From NCBI GenBank assembly GCA_028571885.1, contig JAPVVU010000120.1, forward strand, positions 1 to 8,297: a DNA stretch of 8,297 nucleotides, written 5' to 3'. The DNA comes from Gammaproteobacteria bacterium (GTDB lineage: Bacteria > Pseudomonadota > Gammaproteobacteria > GRL18). A program made the translations under genes and the position numbers. This document shows positions 1 to 6,582 of this stretch, piece by piece. Position 1 is the first letter of the stretch. Every line of letters begins with the position of its first letter. The notes under the pieces were generated by a model that worked only from the letters and a program-made list of their open reading frames with translations, did no database searches and was not told where the DNA came from.

Positions 1-62
1 ACTACTGCCAGGGTTTGCTGGTTCATGGCCACCTGGGCCCCTGGTTCCAGGTCAGATTCTCT
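1..62 (-). other. Possible fragment of a PAN/Rpt-like AAA+ ATPase gene (OB-fold part), cut by the window edge
   Basis: Read on the minus strand, bases 62 to 1 encode an open stretch containing DLEPGAQVAMNQQTLAVV. From memory, this resembles the end of the OB domain of archaeal proteasome-activating nucleotidase, where a D-L-x-P-G-x-x-V-x-x-N-Q-Q-T-L-x-V-V pattern comes just before the ATPase domain. The ATPase domain would lie outside the window. The frame closes at a stop at 107-105, inside the rlmN start region. The only usual starts in frame are GTG at 32-30 and ATG at 26-24, both inside the motif, so the coiled coil and most of the OB-fold are missing. Bases 1-60 are about 58% G+C and bases 61-106 about 26%, which fits a junction near base 60. 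This could be a gene remnant, a rearrangement boundary, or chance similarity over about 20 residues. Confidence 0.35.
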
Positions 63-106
63 TATTTTAAGATAGTGGGTTTTATTGGTTAGGTAGATTA
101 AAAATC

Positions 107-1339
107 ATGAGTTCTACTCTTTTATTGAATGCTTCTTTAAAAAATAAAGCGCCAGCAAAAATCAATTTATTAGGCTATGATTTAGTACATATGAAAGCTT
201 TTTTTACCGAAATTGGTGAAAAACCTTTTCGAGCTGTACAGGTTCTGAAGTGGATTCATCAGTTTGGTGCAGAAGATTTCAGCCAAATGAGCAATGTCAG
301 CCAGGACCTGCGACGTAAACTGAGTGAGATTGCGGAAATAAGGGCACCAGAGATTGTTGCGGAGCAAAAGGCCAGTGATGGTACGATAAAGTGGCTGATG
401 CGTCTGGATGGTGGTAATAGTATTGAAACCGTTTATATTCCAGAAGACAATCGAGGTACTTTATGTGTGTCTTCACAAGTGGGATGCGCTTTGGATTGTG
501 GCTTTTGTTCGACGGCTAAACAGGGCTTTAATCGGAATTTGACCAGTGCTGAAATTATTGCACAATTATGGGTAGCCAATAGAGCCTTAAACCCTTTAGC
601 GCTGAAATCTCTTGCTTTAAACTCTTTGCCATCAAACTCTTTGTCATTAAACAAGGATGCATCCAATGGGGCTGAAACGGGTATCAGACACGGCAAAGTT
701 CAAGACTCAAAAAACCGGGTCATTACTAATGTCGTTTTGATGGGAATGGGTGAACCCTTACTTAATTTTGACAATGTAGTTGAAGCTATCCATCTGATGT
801 TAGAAGATAATGCCTATGGTTTATCAAAGCGTCGGGTGACGATCAGCACGGCTGGTGTGGTTCCAGCTTTGAAACGTCTGCGTGAAGAATGTGATGTGAG
901 TCTGGCAATTTCACTGCATGCACCGAATGATCAAATTCGAAATAAAATTGTGCCATTGAATAAAAAATACCCCATTAAGGAATTATTAGAAGCTTGTCAG
1001 TATTATTTTAAGGGTGATACGAAAAAGAAGCAGTTTACTATTGAATATGTTATGTTAGCCGGGGTTAATGATAGCGAGAAGAATGCTCATGAACTGGCCT
1101 CTTTATTAAAAAAACTGCCTTGCAAAATCAATCTGATACCATTTAATCCCTTTCCCAATAGTGAATTTGCCTGCTCAAAAATGCAAACAATTAATCGCTT
1201 TAAAGATATATTGTATAAAGCTGGTTACGTCACTGTCATACGAAAAACACGCGGTGAAGATATTGATGCAGCATGTGGTCAGCTTGCAGGTAAAGTAAAA
1301 GATAAAAGTCGACGTATTAAAGTTGCAAATACTGAGTAA
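107..1339 (+). CDS. rlmN: Dual-specificity 23S rRNA (A2503) / tRNA (A37) C2-methyltransferase RlmN
   Basis: Radical-SAM enzyme that methylates C2 of adenosine 2503 in 23S rRNA and A37 in some tRNAs, in the cytoplasm. The [4Fe-4S]-binding CxxxCxxC motif is at C127, C131 and C134, inside the conserved CVSSQVGCALDCGFCSTA. The methyl-carrying cysteine is C390 in RGEDIDAACGQLAG. GMGEPLLN (213-220) and SLHAPND (269-275) are family motifs. At 410 aa it is longer than E. coli RlmN (384 aa by memory). Most of the extra length is a low-complexity insertion at about residues 159-203, between the QLW helix and ITNVVLMGMGEP, containing a degenerate five-residue ALNSL repeat. The catalytic residues are intact, so I expect an active enzyme. 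The ATG at 107 fits the E. coli N-terminus (KINLL at 18-22); a weak AGGTAG lies at 91-96. The next gene, pilW, starts 116 bp downstream. Confidence 0.96.
   Translation: MSSTLLLNASLKNKAPAKINLLGYDLVHMKAFFTEIGEKPFRAVQVLKWIHQFGAEDFSQMSNVSQDLRRKLSEIAEIRAPEIVAEQKASDGTIKWLMRLDGGNSIETVYIPEDNRGTLCVSSQVGCALDCGFCSTAKQGFNRNLTSAEIIAQLWVANRALNPLALKSLALNSLPSNSLSLNKDASNGAETGIRHGKVQDSKNRVITNVVLMGMGEPLLNFDNVVEAIHLMLEDNAYGLSKRRVTISTAGVVPALKRLREECDVSLAISLHAPNDQIRNKIVPLNKKYPIKELLEACQYYFKGDTKKKQFTIEYVMLAGVNDSEKNAHELASLLKKLPCKINLIPFNPFPNSEFACSKMQTINRFKDILYKAGYVTVIRKTRGEDIDAACGQLAGKVKDKSRRIKVANTE
584..655 (+). repeat. 15-bp tandem repeat inside rlmN (ALNSL pentapeptide)
   Basis: Degenerate 15-bp units run in frame through rlmN and encode ALNPL, ALKSL, ALNSL, PSNSL and the partial SLNK. 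The best-conserved core is aaactctttg. The array lies where E. coli RlmN has only a short linker before ITNVV, so it is an expansion in a surface loop rather than part of the radical-SAM core. The period is a multiple of three, so copy-number change would keep the frame. Confidence 0.8.
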
Positions 1340-1372
1340 TTATAAAAATTTGAATCTTCATAATAGCAGCTC

Positions 1373-1408
1373 TTAACTTTATGTTTAACTTTATGTTTAA
1401 CTTTATGT
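1373..1408 (+). repeat. Three perfect 12-bp tandem repeats upstream of pilW
   Basis: The unit ttaactttatgt occurs three times in a row without mismatch, followed by a run of T and A. It lies in the 116-bp gap between the rlmN stop and the pilW start, ending about 47 bp before the pilW ATG. It is AT-rich and could overlap a promoter, but I see no convincing -35/-10 pair. A minus-strand reading frame crosses it (HKVKHKVKHKVK), which looks like a by-product of the repeat. Confidence 0.9.
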
Positions 1409-1455
1409 TTTAAATAAAAGGGCTCTTTAATTATGGTAATAGGGGAATTGGCTGA

Positions 1456-2247
1456 ATGAAAGAAGTGATAGTAGTGTTGTTGTCTGTTTATGCATTGAGT
1501 GCATGCCAAAGTACATCGTACGACGCATATGAAATGGGTGAGTTGGATGAAGATTCGAAAGCATACACTGAGAATAAAATTGCTGATATCAACACTCAAT
1601 TAGGGGCGGGTTATATTGCTAATGGTCATTATGAACGGGCAATGCTTAAGTTAAAAAAAGCATTAAAAGCTGAGCCTAATTATGCGCAGGCTCATAATTA
1701 TTTAGGTGTTTTATATAATCGCCTTGAACGTCCGGAAAAAGCAAGTCAGGAGTTTAAAATAGCCATGAAGCTTGCACCTAATAATCCCTCTATTTTGAAT
1801 AATTATGCTATTTTTCTTTGCGAACAGAAAGAATTTGATCAGGCACAGCAATTATTTAAAAAAGTGACCAATAATCGACTTTATGCAAATCGAGCCAATG
1901 CCTATCAGAGTGCCGGCTGGTGTGCATTAAGTAATGATAAATTGGAGTTGTCAGAAAAACTCTACCGCGAGTCACTGGAAATAAATTCTGATTCACCACC
2001 TTCATTACTGGGTCTGGCGAAAGTCAATTATAAAAAAGAAAGTTATTTATACGCATGGAGTTATTTTGAGCGTTTTTATAAACTATCGGTTCTTGATGCG
2101 GACAGTCTCTGGCTGGGAATTAATATTCTTAATAATCTCAATGCGCCGGACAAAAATTTATTATCCAGTTTTGAGTTACAATTAAAGAGTAAATACCCGG
2201 ACAGTGATGAAACCAAATGGTTTTATCAAGGAAAACAGGAATACTAA
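1456..2247 (+). CDS. pilW: Type IV pilus biogenesis/stability lipoprotein PilW (PilF), TPR protein
   Basis: Outer-membrane lipoprotein that acts as pilotin for the PilQ secretin and stabilises type IV pili. The N-terminus is a lipoprotein signal: one acidic residue in MKEV, a hydrophobic stretch, then the lipobox LSAC with the lipidated cysteine at 17. Gln at +2 does not give an inner-membrane retention signal, so outer-membrane sorting is expected. The rest is tetratricopeptide repeats: about 43-76, 77-110, 111-144 and 148-181, with typical A/G/Y spacing (AHNYLGVLYNRLERPEKA at 79-96). NNYAIFLC (115-122) matches the family's NNYGxFLC segment. C122 and C156 are candidates for the disulfide described in this family. 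Length of 263 aa is normal. AGGGG at 1441-1445 lies 10 bp before the ATG. The position between rlmN and rodZ is the usual one. It implies that the organism has type IV pili or related machinery. Confidence 0.93.
   Translation: MKEVIVVLLSVYALSACQSTSYDAYEMGELDEDSKAYTENKIADINTQLGAGYIANGHYERAMLKLKKALKAEPNYAQAHNYLGVLYNRLERPEKASQEFKIAMKLAPNNPSILNNYAIFLCEQKEFDQAQQLFKKVTNNRLYANRANAYQSAGWCALSNDKLELSEKLYRESLEINSDSPPSLLGLAKVNYKKESYLYAWSYFERFYKLSVLDADSLWLGINILNNLNAPDKNLLSSFELQLKSKYPDSDETKWFYQGKQEY
2237..2240 (+). promoter_or_regulatory. Shine-Dalgarno supporting the TTG start of rodZ
   Basis: AGGA within caggaatactaatcTTG lies 9 bp before the TTG at 2250, overlapping the end of pilW. The competing in-frame ATG at 2217 lies within pilW, has no comparable purine-rich site, and would add eleven residues (MVLSRKTGILI) foreign to the family. 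This favours TTG. Confidence 0.6.
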
Positions 2248-2249
2248 TC

Positions 2250-3311
2250 TTGGAAAAACAATCAGAACAACAAGAATTAAAGGATATTATTGCCACCAGG
2301 GAAGATGGCTTTGGGCATCGCTTTAAAACTGCTCGTGATGAAAAAAATCTGAGTATTGAAGATGTCGCCCGGGAATTACACCTGGGTAAAAAAATCATAT
2401 TGGCACTGGAAAGTGAAGATCACACACAATTACCTGCTGCGGCTTTTGTCTGCGGTTATATTCGTAATTACGCAAAATTTTTAAAAATTCAAGCCGAACC
2501 ATTAATTGAATATTATAAAAATGAACGCAGTGATGACACGCTTGAGCCTGCACTTAAAATTATCAAAGGAAAAGACACATCTGGCCATTCAATTTTTTCG
2601 GCCTCTTTTTCCGCAATAGTAGTGCCGGTAATAACGTTGCTTATTTTACTGGCACTGGCGGCAGGCGGCTGGGGAATTTGGCTTTATGTGTCAAATAATA
2701 AGCTTATTAATAGCAGCGAAAGTGTTGAATCAGAAGCAGTGATAGTGGATGCTGTTATAGACGCACCCGATAATAATGATGCCGGGATGCTCTTGTTGCC
2801 TGAGCTTAATGAGCCATATGTTCCACCAGAAGAGGAACGCTTAGAACAGAGTAATAGTACACTTGAAAACTCTTTGTCTGCTGAAGCTTCTATATCCGCT
2901 GAGGGCTCTTTACCTGCTGAGGGCTCTTTACCCGCTGAGGGCTCCCAACCCACAGAAGGCTCTTTACCCGTTGAAAGCTCTCTACAGGCTGAAGGCTCCT
3001 CACCTGCTGACTCTTTGTCTGCGGATAGGCCAACTCAGACTGCTATTGATTCGCAGCCGGTTATTATTGCCGATAACAGGTTGGTTCTGGAATTTTCGGG
3101 CGATTCATGGGTGAGTATTAAAGATGCTGACAATAAAATTCTGGCAACTGGTCTTAAAACATCATCAAAAGTGCTTTATCTGGAAGGGAAAATGCCCTAT
3201 AAAGTTTTTCTGGGCGATGCGCGAGTTGTTAAGATTAGTCTCAATGGAAAAGTCTTTGATCACTCAAAGTACATAAATGAGAAAAATATTGCTCGATTTA
3301 ATGTAAAATAG
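2250..3311 (+). CDS. rodZ: Cytoskeleton protein RodZ (HTH - transmembrane - DUF4115)
   Basis: Inner-membrane protein that binds MreB and helps set rod shape. Numbering from the TTG start (353 aa), the order is: a cytoplasmic helix-turn-helix domain of the RodZ type at about 20-80 (GFGHRFKTARDEKNLSIEDV, with PAAAFVCGYIRNYAKFL); a basic and polar linker; one transmembrane helix at about 120-148 (VVPVITLLILLALAAGGWGI); a periplasmic linker; and the C-terminal DUF4115 beta domain at about 276-353 (LEFSGDSWVSIKDADNKILA). The periplasmic linker contains a Ser/Glu-rich six-residue repeat at 208-259, absent from E. coli RodZ as I recall it. The start lies 2 bp after the pilW stop, so the two are probably cotranslated. 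An ATG at 2217 would extend the protein by eleven residues into pilW; I prefer TTG because of its ribosome binding site. Function call is secure; start is less so. Confidence 0.92.
   Translation: MEKQSEQQELKDIIATREDGFGHRFKTARDEKNLSIEDVARELHLGKKIILALESEDHTQLPAAAFVCGYIRNYAKFLKIQAEPLIEYYKNERSDDTLEPALKIIKGKDTSGHSIFSASFSAIVVPVITLLILLALAAGGWGIWLYVSNNKLINSSESVESEAVIVDAVIDAPDNNDAGMLLLPELNEPYVPPEEERLEQSNSTLENSLSAEASISAEGSLPAEGSLPAEGSQPTEGSLPVESSLQAEGSSPADSLSADRPTQTAIDSQPVIIADNRLVLEFSGDSWVSIKDADNKILATGLKTSSKVLYLEGKMPYKVFLGDARVVKISLNGKVFDHSKYINEKNIARFNVK
2871..3026 (+). repeat. 18-bp tandem repeat in rodZ (SLPAEG hexapeptide)
   Basis: About seven consecutive 18-bp units (2871-2996) encode SLSAEA, SISAEG, SLPAEG, SLPAEG, SQPTEG, SLPVES and SLQAEG. 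Two degraded units follow (SSPAD, SLSADR). The nucleotide core is ggctctttacctgctga; the third and fourth units are nearly identical. The array lies in the periplasmic linker between the transmembrane helix and DUF4115, giving an acidic, serine-rich, probably disordered spacer. The period keeps the frame, so length variants should be tolerated. It leaves long open frames on other frames, which are artefacts. Confidence 0.92.
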
Positions 3312-3327
3312 CCCCCTTTATTTATTC

Positions 3328-3353
3328 TCTTTACTTATACTCTTTACTTATAC
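3328..3353 (+). repeat. Two perfect 13-bp direct repeats upstream of hisS
   Basis: tctttacttatac occurs twice in tandem, occupying half of the 54-bp gap between rodZ and hisS. With the following T, each copy yields TATACT (3336-3341 and 3349-3354), one mismatch from the sigma-70 -10 box. No good -35 lies 16-18 bp upstream of either, so a promoter is possible but unproven. Confidence 0.85.
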
Positions 3354-3356
3354 TAT

Positions 3357-3361
3357 GGAAG
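3357..3361 (+). promoter_or_regulatory. Shine-Dalgarno supporting the TTG start of hisS
   Basis: GGAAG lies 4 bp before the TTG at 3366. The nearby ATG at 3355 is in a different frame, and the next in-frame ATG encodes M11 inside the conserved IRGMNDILP motif. TTG is therefore the only start that preserves the family N-terminus. Confidence 0.65.
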
Positions 3362-3365
3362 CACC

Positions 3366-4661
3366 TTGGCAGAAAAAATCCAATCAATTCGAGGAATGAA
3401 TGATATTCTTCCTGATGAAAGTCCCGCCTGGCAGTTTATTGAAGAAAAATTACGCCAACTCATGCAAAGCTACGATTATGATGAAATACGCTTTCCTGTG
3501 GTTGAAAAAACGGCTTTGTTTAAACGCTCTATTGGTGAAGTCACTGATATTGTTGAAAAAGAAATGTACACTTTTGATGACCGAAACGGTGATAGTCTTA
3601 CTTTAAGGCCAGAGGGAACGGCCGCCTGTGTGCGTGCAGGGATACAAAATGGTATACTGGTCAATCAGCAGCAGAGATTATGGTATATGGGTCCCATGTT
3701 TCGTCATGAGAGACCGCAGAAAGGGCGTTATCGCCAGTTTCATCAACTGGGGGTTGAAGTGTTTGGACTAGATGGGCCTGATATTGATGCTGAGCTGATT
3801 TGCATGACAGCACGTCTGTGGAATATGTTGGGTTTATCCGATTCTGTGACACTGCAGTTAAATTCCCTGGGTACGCCTTCTTCAAGAGAAGTTTACCGCA
3901 ATATTTTGACCGATTATCTGCAAGCCAATGAAGCACTACTGGATGAAGATAGTTTACGTCGTTTGCAAAGTAATCCTTTGCGAATTCTGGACAGTAAAAA
4001 TCCAGCTATGCAGGATATGATTGAACAGGCACCACGTCTGATGGATCATCTTGATGACGAATCAAAAGCGCATTTTTCACGCCTGTGCGCCTATCTTGAC
4101 AGTGTTGGCATTGCTTATGAAATCAATACCCGGCTGGTTCGCGGTTTAGATTATTACAGTAAAACAGTGTTTGAATGGGTGACTGGTAAACTGGGTGCTC
4201 AGGGTACGATTTGCGCCGGGGGTCGTTATGATGGCCTGGTGAAACAACTTGGCGGACGCGATACCCGTGCCGTGGGTTTTGCCATGGGGCTGGAACGTCT
4301 CATTAGTTTACTTGAAAAAGATGAGCTGGAAAAACATCTCAAACATCCTCATGCAGTGGTGTTGATGATGGGAGAAAGAGCACAAAATTCAGGCCTGGCT
4401 TTAACAGAACAAATACGTAATGAGATAGCAGATGTTCGTATTTTTTATGTGTGCGGCGGCGGCAGTTTCAAGAGTCAAATGAAACGGGCCGATAAAAGTC
4501 TGGCTGAAATTGCACTGATTCTTGGCGATGATGAGTTAGATAAGGGCGTTGTGACGGTGAAGTATCTACGTGCCGATAGAGATGCAGACAAGCCTCAGCA
4601 AGAACAATTGACACACTCACAAGTGATTGAGTTATTGAATGAATTAGTTATCCTGGAATAA
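3366..4661 (+). CDS. hisS: Histidyl-tRNA synthetase
   Basis: Class II aminoacyl-tRNA synthetase that charges tRNA-His with histidine using ATP, as a cytoplasmic homodimer. The 431 aa are close to the usual bacterial length. The N-terminus IQSIRGMNDILP is typical. TLRPEGTA (79-86) lines the active site, motif 2 is FRHERPQKGRYRQFHQ (112-127), and the histidine-specific motifs LVRGLDYY (257-264) and GGRYDGL (285-291) are both present. Motif 3 is GFAMGLERL (304-312). The C-terminal anticodon-binding domain occupies about 328-425, with GGGSFKSQMKRADK (364-377). No key residue is missing. The start is TTG. Upstream, rodZ ends 54 bp away and ispG, often found here, is absent. Downstream, yfgM begins after 62 bp with no terminator visible. 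Confidence 0.98.
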   Translation: MAEKIQSIRGMNDILPDESPAWQFIEEKLRQLMQSYDYDEIRFPVVEKTALFKRSIGEVTDIVEKEMYTFDDRNGDSLTLRPEGTAACVRAGIQNGILVNQQQRLWYMGPMFRHERPQKGRYRQFHQLGVEVFGLDGPDIDAELICMTARLWNMLGLSDSVTLQLNSLGTPSSREVYRNILTDYLQANEALLDEDSLRRLQSNPLRILDSKNPAMQDMIEQAPRLMDHLDDESKAHFSRLCAYLDSVGIAYEINTRLVRGLDYYSKTVFEWVTGKLGAQGTICAGGRYDGLVKQLGGRDTRAVGFAMGLERLISLLEKDELEKHLKHPHAVVLMMGERAQNSGLALTEQIRNEIADVRIFYVCGGGSFKSQMKRADKSLAEIALILGDDELDKGVVTVKYLRADRDADKPQQEQLTHSQVIELLNELVILE

Positions 4662-4723
4662 TCAGTTGAACCGTAGTGAGAGAGTTCCAGGTATAGGTTA
4701 ATCTAAGTTTTTAGGAAGATAGA

Positions 4724-5353
4724 ATGGATAATTACGAAACAGAAGAACAACAGGTTGAAGCCATAAAAAAATGGTGGAGTGAGAACTATAAAATGGTCAT
4801 ATTTCTAACCATTATAGGCCTGGGTAGTATTGTTGGCGTTCAGCAATGGAAACAAAAGCAGACAGTTAATGCACAAACTGCTTCGATGGAATACGATCAT
4901 ATTTTGCAGGTTGTGAAAGAAAATAAAGACGAAGTAATTAGTCAGCAAGTTGAAATCATGCTCAATGAATACCCTGATTATACCTATGCTGCACTATCTG
5001 CGATGCTTGAAGCAAAGCAGATGATCGAGGCAGGAAAACTGGCTGAAGCTGAAGAAAAGTTGCAGTGGGTTATTAATAATAGCAAAGCTCAGAATCTACA
5101 GCATATCTCCAGAATTCGCCTGGCGACCCTGCTCTCAGCACAAGATAAAAATGAAGCAGCACTGAAAGTTCTGAATGTTGAAAAAGGCAGTTTCACAGCC
5201 AGCTATCTGGAAGTGAAAGGTGATATTCTGGTTGCCCTGAAACGAATTAATGAAGCACGCGCAGCTTATGATCAGGCATTAGAAGCTTATGCTGTAATTG
5301 GTGCCAATGCTCAGATATTAAGAGTTAAACGTAACGATTTAGGAAACTCATAA
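4724..5353 (+). CDS. yfgM: YfgM family ancillary SecYEG translocon protein (single-pass membrane TPR-like protein)
   Basis: Inner-membrane protein with a short cytoplasmic N-terminus, one transmembrane helix at about 23-40 (KMVIFLTIIGLGSIVGVQ) and a periplasmic all-helical TPR-like domain (about 45-209). The N-terminal EEQQVEAIKKWWSENYK (7-23) is the conserved opening of the family. In E. coli, YfgM binds SecYEG and the chaperone PpiD and helps pass exported proteins to periplasmic chaperones; I infer the same role from homology and position. Length (209 aa) matches E. coli (206 by memory). The stretch AGKLAEAEEKLQWVI (about 103-117) is TPR-like. AGGAAG at 4713-4718 lies 5 bp before the ATG. 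Its stop overlaps the bamB start by one base (TAATG), indicating translational coupling of the two envelope genes. Confidence 0.92.
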   Translation: MDNYETEEQQVEAIKKWWSENYKMVIFLTIIGLGSIVGVQQWKQKQTVNAQTASMEYDHILQVVKENKDEVISQQVEIMLNEYPDYTYAALSAMLEAKQMIEAGKLAEAEEKLQWVINNSKAQNLQHISRIRLATLLSAQDKNEAALKVLNVEKGSFTASYLEVKGDILVALKRINEARAAYDQALEAYAVIGANAQILRVKRNDLGNS

Positions 5354-6558
5354 TGAAGCTTATTGCAACTCTTTTGCTGCAGCGCTTCCTGTTAAAAAGG
5401 CTGGCTGCCATTAGTTTTACAATTGTATTCAGCATACAACTCGCCGGGTGCGGGTGGACGGAGAGTATTTTTGGGGGGGAAGATAATTCAGTTCCTCCTA
5501 CAGAACTGGAAGATATTAATAGTACGGTTAAGATAAACTCTGTCTGGAGTAAAGATGTCGGCGTTGGGCTTGATGAAGCCTTTGTCGAACTAAAACCGGC
5601 TATTACTGATTCTGAAATTTTTACGGTTGATCGTGAAGGGCAGGTAACATCCATCAATTTGGACACAGGCAGCATCAATTGGCAGGTGGATTTAGATACA
5701 ACTATTACGGGAGGTGTGAGTCATGGTCAGGGCATCCTTATCGTGGGTGATAACCGTGGTGAACTCATTGTCCTTGATGCAGAGGATGGCTCGGTTAAAT
5801 GGAAAAAAGAATTAAGTAGTGTGATGCTGTCATCTCCGCTGGTGCAGGATGATGTCCTGGTTGTACGTACCGGTGATGGTCGAATCTTTGGTCTGAGTAC
5901 TGAAAATGGCAGTCAGCTCTGGGTTTATGACCGGGGGGTGCCTGTGCTTACGCTGCGTGGTAACAGCAGTCCGGTAATTGGTGGGCGGGAGCTTATTTTT
6001 ACAGGATTTGATAGCGGTAAAGTCGTCGCCGTCGGTATTAAGCATGGTCGTCTGTTGTGGGAAGCGAATGCTGCAGTACCAAGAGGTCGATCGGATTTAG
6101 AACGTCTGGTTGATATCGATGGAAATATGATACTGGTTGGACGAGTTCTTTATGTAGCAGCCTATCAGGGGCGAATTGTTGCAATTGATGCGCTGGAAGG
6201 CGAAGTATTATGGGCTAAAGAAATGTCTTCCTATGCTGGTATTTCAGCGGATGAACGGCATATTTATGTGACTGACTCAGATAGTAATATATGGTCTGTT
6301 GATCGCGTATCCGGCGATATGTTATGGAAACAGGACAAACTGGCTTATCGAAAATTAACTGCCCCGGTATCTATTGGTGAATATATTTTAGTGGGTGATT
6401 TTGAAGGGTATGTTCATATTATCTCACGTATAGATGGTGAAATTGTTGGCCGTGAAAAAATTGACGGTGATGGTTTTCATGTCCAGCCCCAGGTTTATGA
6501 TGAAACCATATATATTTATGGTAATGGCGGTACTTTAGCTGCTCTGCGGATAAAGTAA
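5353..6558 (+). CDS. bamB: Outer membrane protein assembly factor BamB (lipoprotein beta-propeller)
   Basis: Lipoprotein subunit of the BAM complex, which inserts beta-barrel proteins into the outer membrane; BamB binds BamA from the periplasmic side. The signal peptide is fairly long, with basic residues at R11, K15 and R16, and ends in the lipobox LAGC (30-33), with lipidated C33 followed by Gly, consistent with outer-membrane sorting. The mature protein is a beta-propeller built from PQQ-like repeats; blade-ending motifs recur: DTGSINWQVDL, DAEDGSVKWKKEL, STENGSQLWVYD, IKHGRLLWEAN, DALEGEVLWAKEM, DRVSGDMLWKQDK and a weaker RIDGEIVGREKI. The C-terminal TLAALRIK probably closes the ring. Length of 401 aa fits the family (E. 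coli 392 by memory). AGGA at 5341-5344 lies 8 bp before the ATG, inside the end of yfgM. The yfgM-bamB-der order is a standard gammaproteobacterial arrangement. Confidence 0.95.
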   Translation: MKLIATLLLQRFLLKRLAAISFTIVFSIQLAGCGWTESIFGGEDNSVPPTELEDINSTVKINSVWSKDVGVGLDEAFVELKPAITDSEIFTVDREGQVTSINLDTGSINWQVDLDTTITGGVSHGQGILIVGDNRGELIVLDAEDGSVKWKKELSSVMLSSPLVQDDVLVVRTGDGRIFGLSTENGSQLWVYDRGVPVLTLRGNSSPVIGGRELIFTGFDSGKVVAVGIKHGRLLWEANAAVPRGRSDLERLVDIDGNMILVGRVLYVAAYQGRIVAIDALEGEVLWAKEMSSYAGISADERHIYVTDSDSNIWSVDRVSGDMLWKQDKLAYRKLTAPVSIGEYILVGDFEGYVHIISRIDGEIVGREKIDGDGFHVQPQVYDETIYIYGNGGTLAALRIK

Positions 6559-6582
6559 GAACCCTTCAAATTAAGAGAAAGT

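Noticed and set aside
31..52. Hairpin ACCTGG...CCAGGT as a terminator of an upstream gene
   Set aside because: The stem is only 6 bp with a 10-base loop and is followed by a mixed sequence, not a T-run; the same bases are better explained as coding on the minus strand.
1..106. 3' end of ndk or another + strand gene upstream of rlmN
   Set aside because: All three + strand frames end in stops without a recognisable Ndk C-terminus, and the minus-strand reading gives a better motif.
433..696. Minus-strand open frame inside rlmN (87 codons)
   Set aside because: It lies opposite the conserved radical-SAM core and the repeat insertion; its repetitive peptide is a by-product of the 15-bp array.
1279..1599. 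Minus-strand open frame across the rlmN-pilW gap (106 codons)
   Set aside because: It overlaps the ends of two confident genes and is kept open by the 12-bp repeat (HKVK units); no family resemblance and no convincing start site.
2217..2249. Eleven-residue N-terminal extension of RodZ from ATG 2217
   Set aside because: It lies inside pilW, lacks a good ribosome binding site and is unlike RodZ N-termini; TTG 2250 has AGGA at 9 bp.
2871..3026. CRISPR-like array
   Set aside because: Units are 18 bp with no unique spacers and lie in frame inside rodZ.
2684..3114. Repetitive open frames on both strands over the rodZ repeat
   Set aside because: An 18-bp period keeps several frames open at once; these are shadows of the rodZ array.
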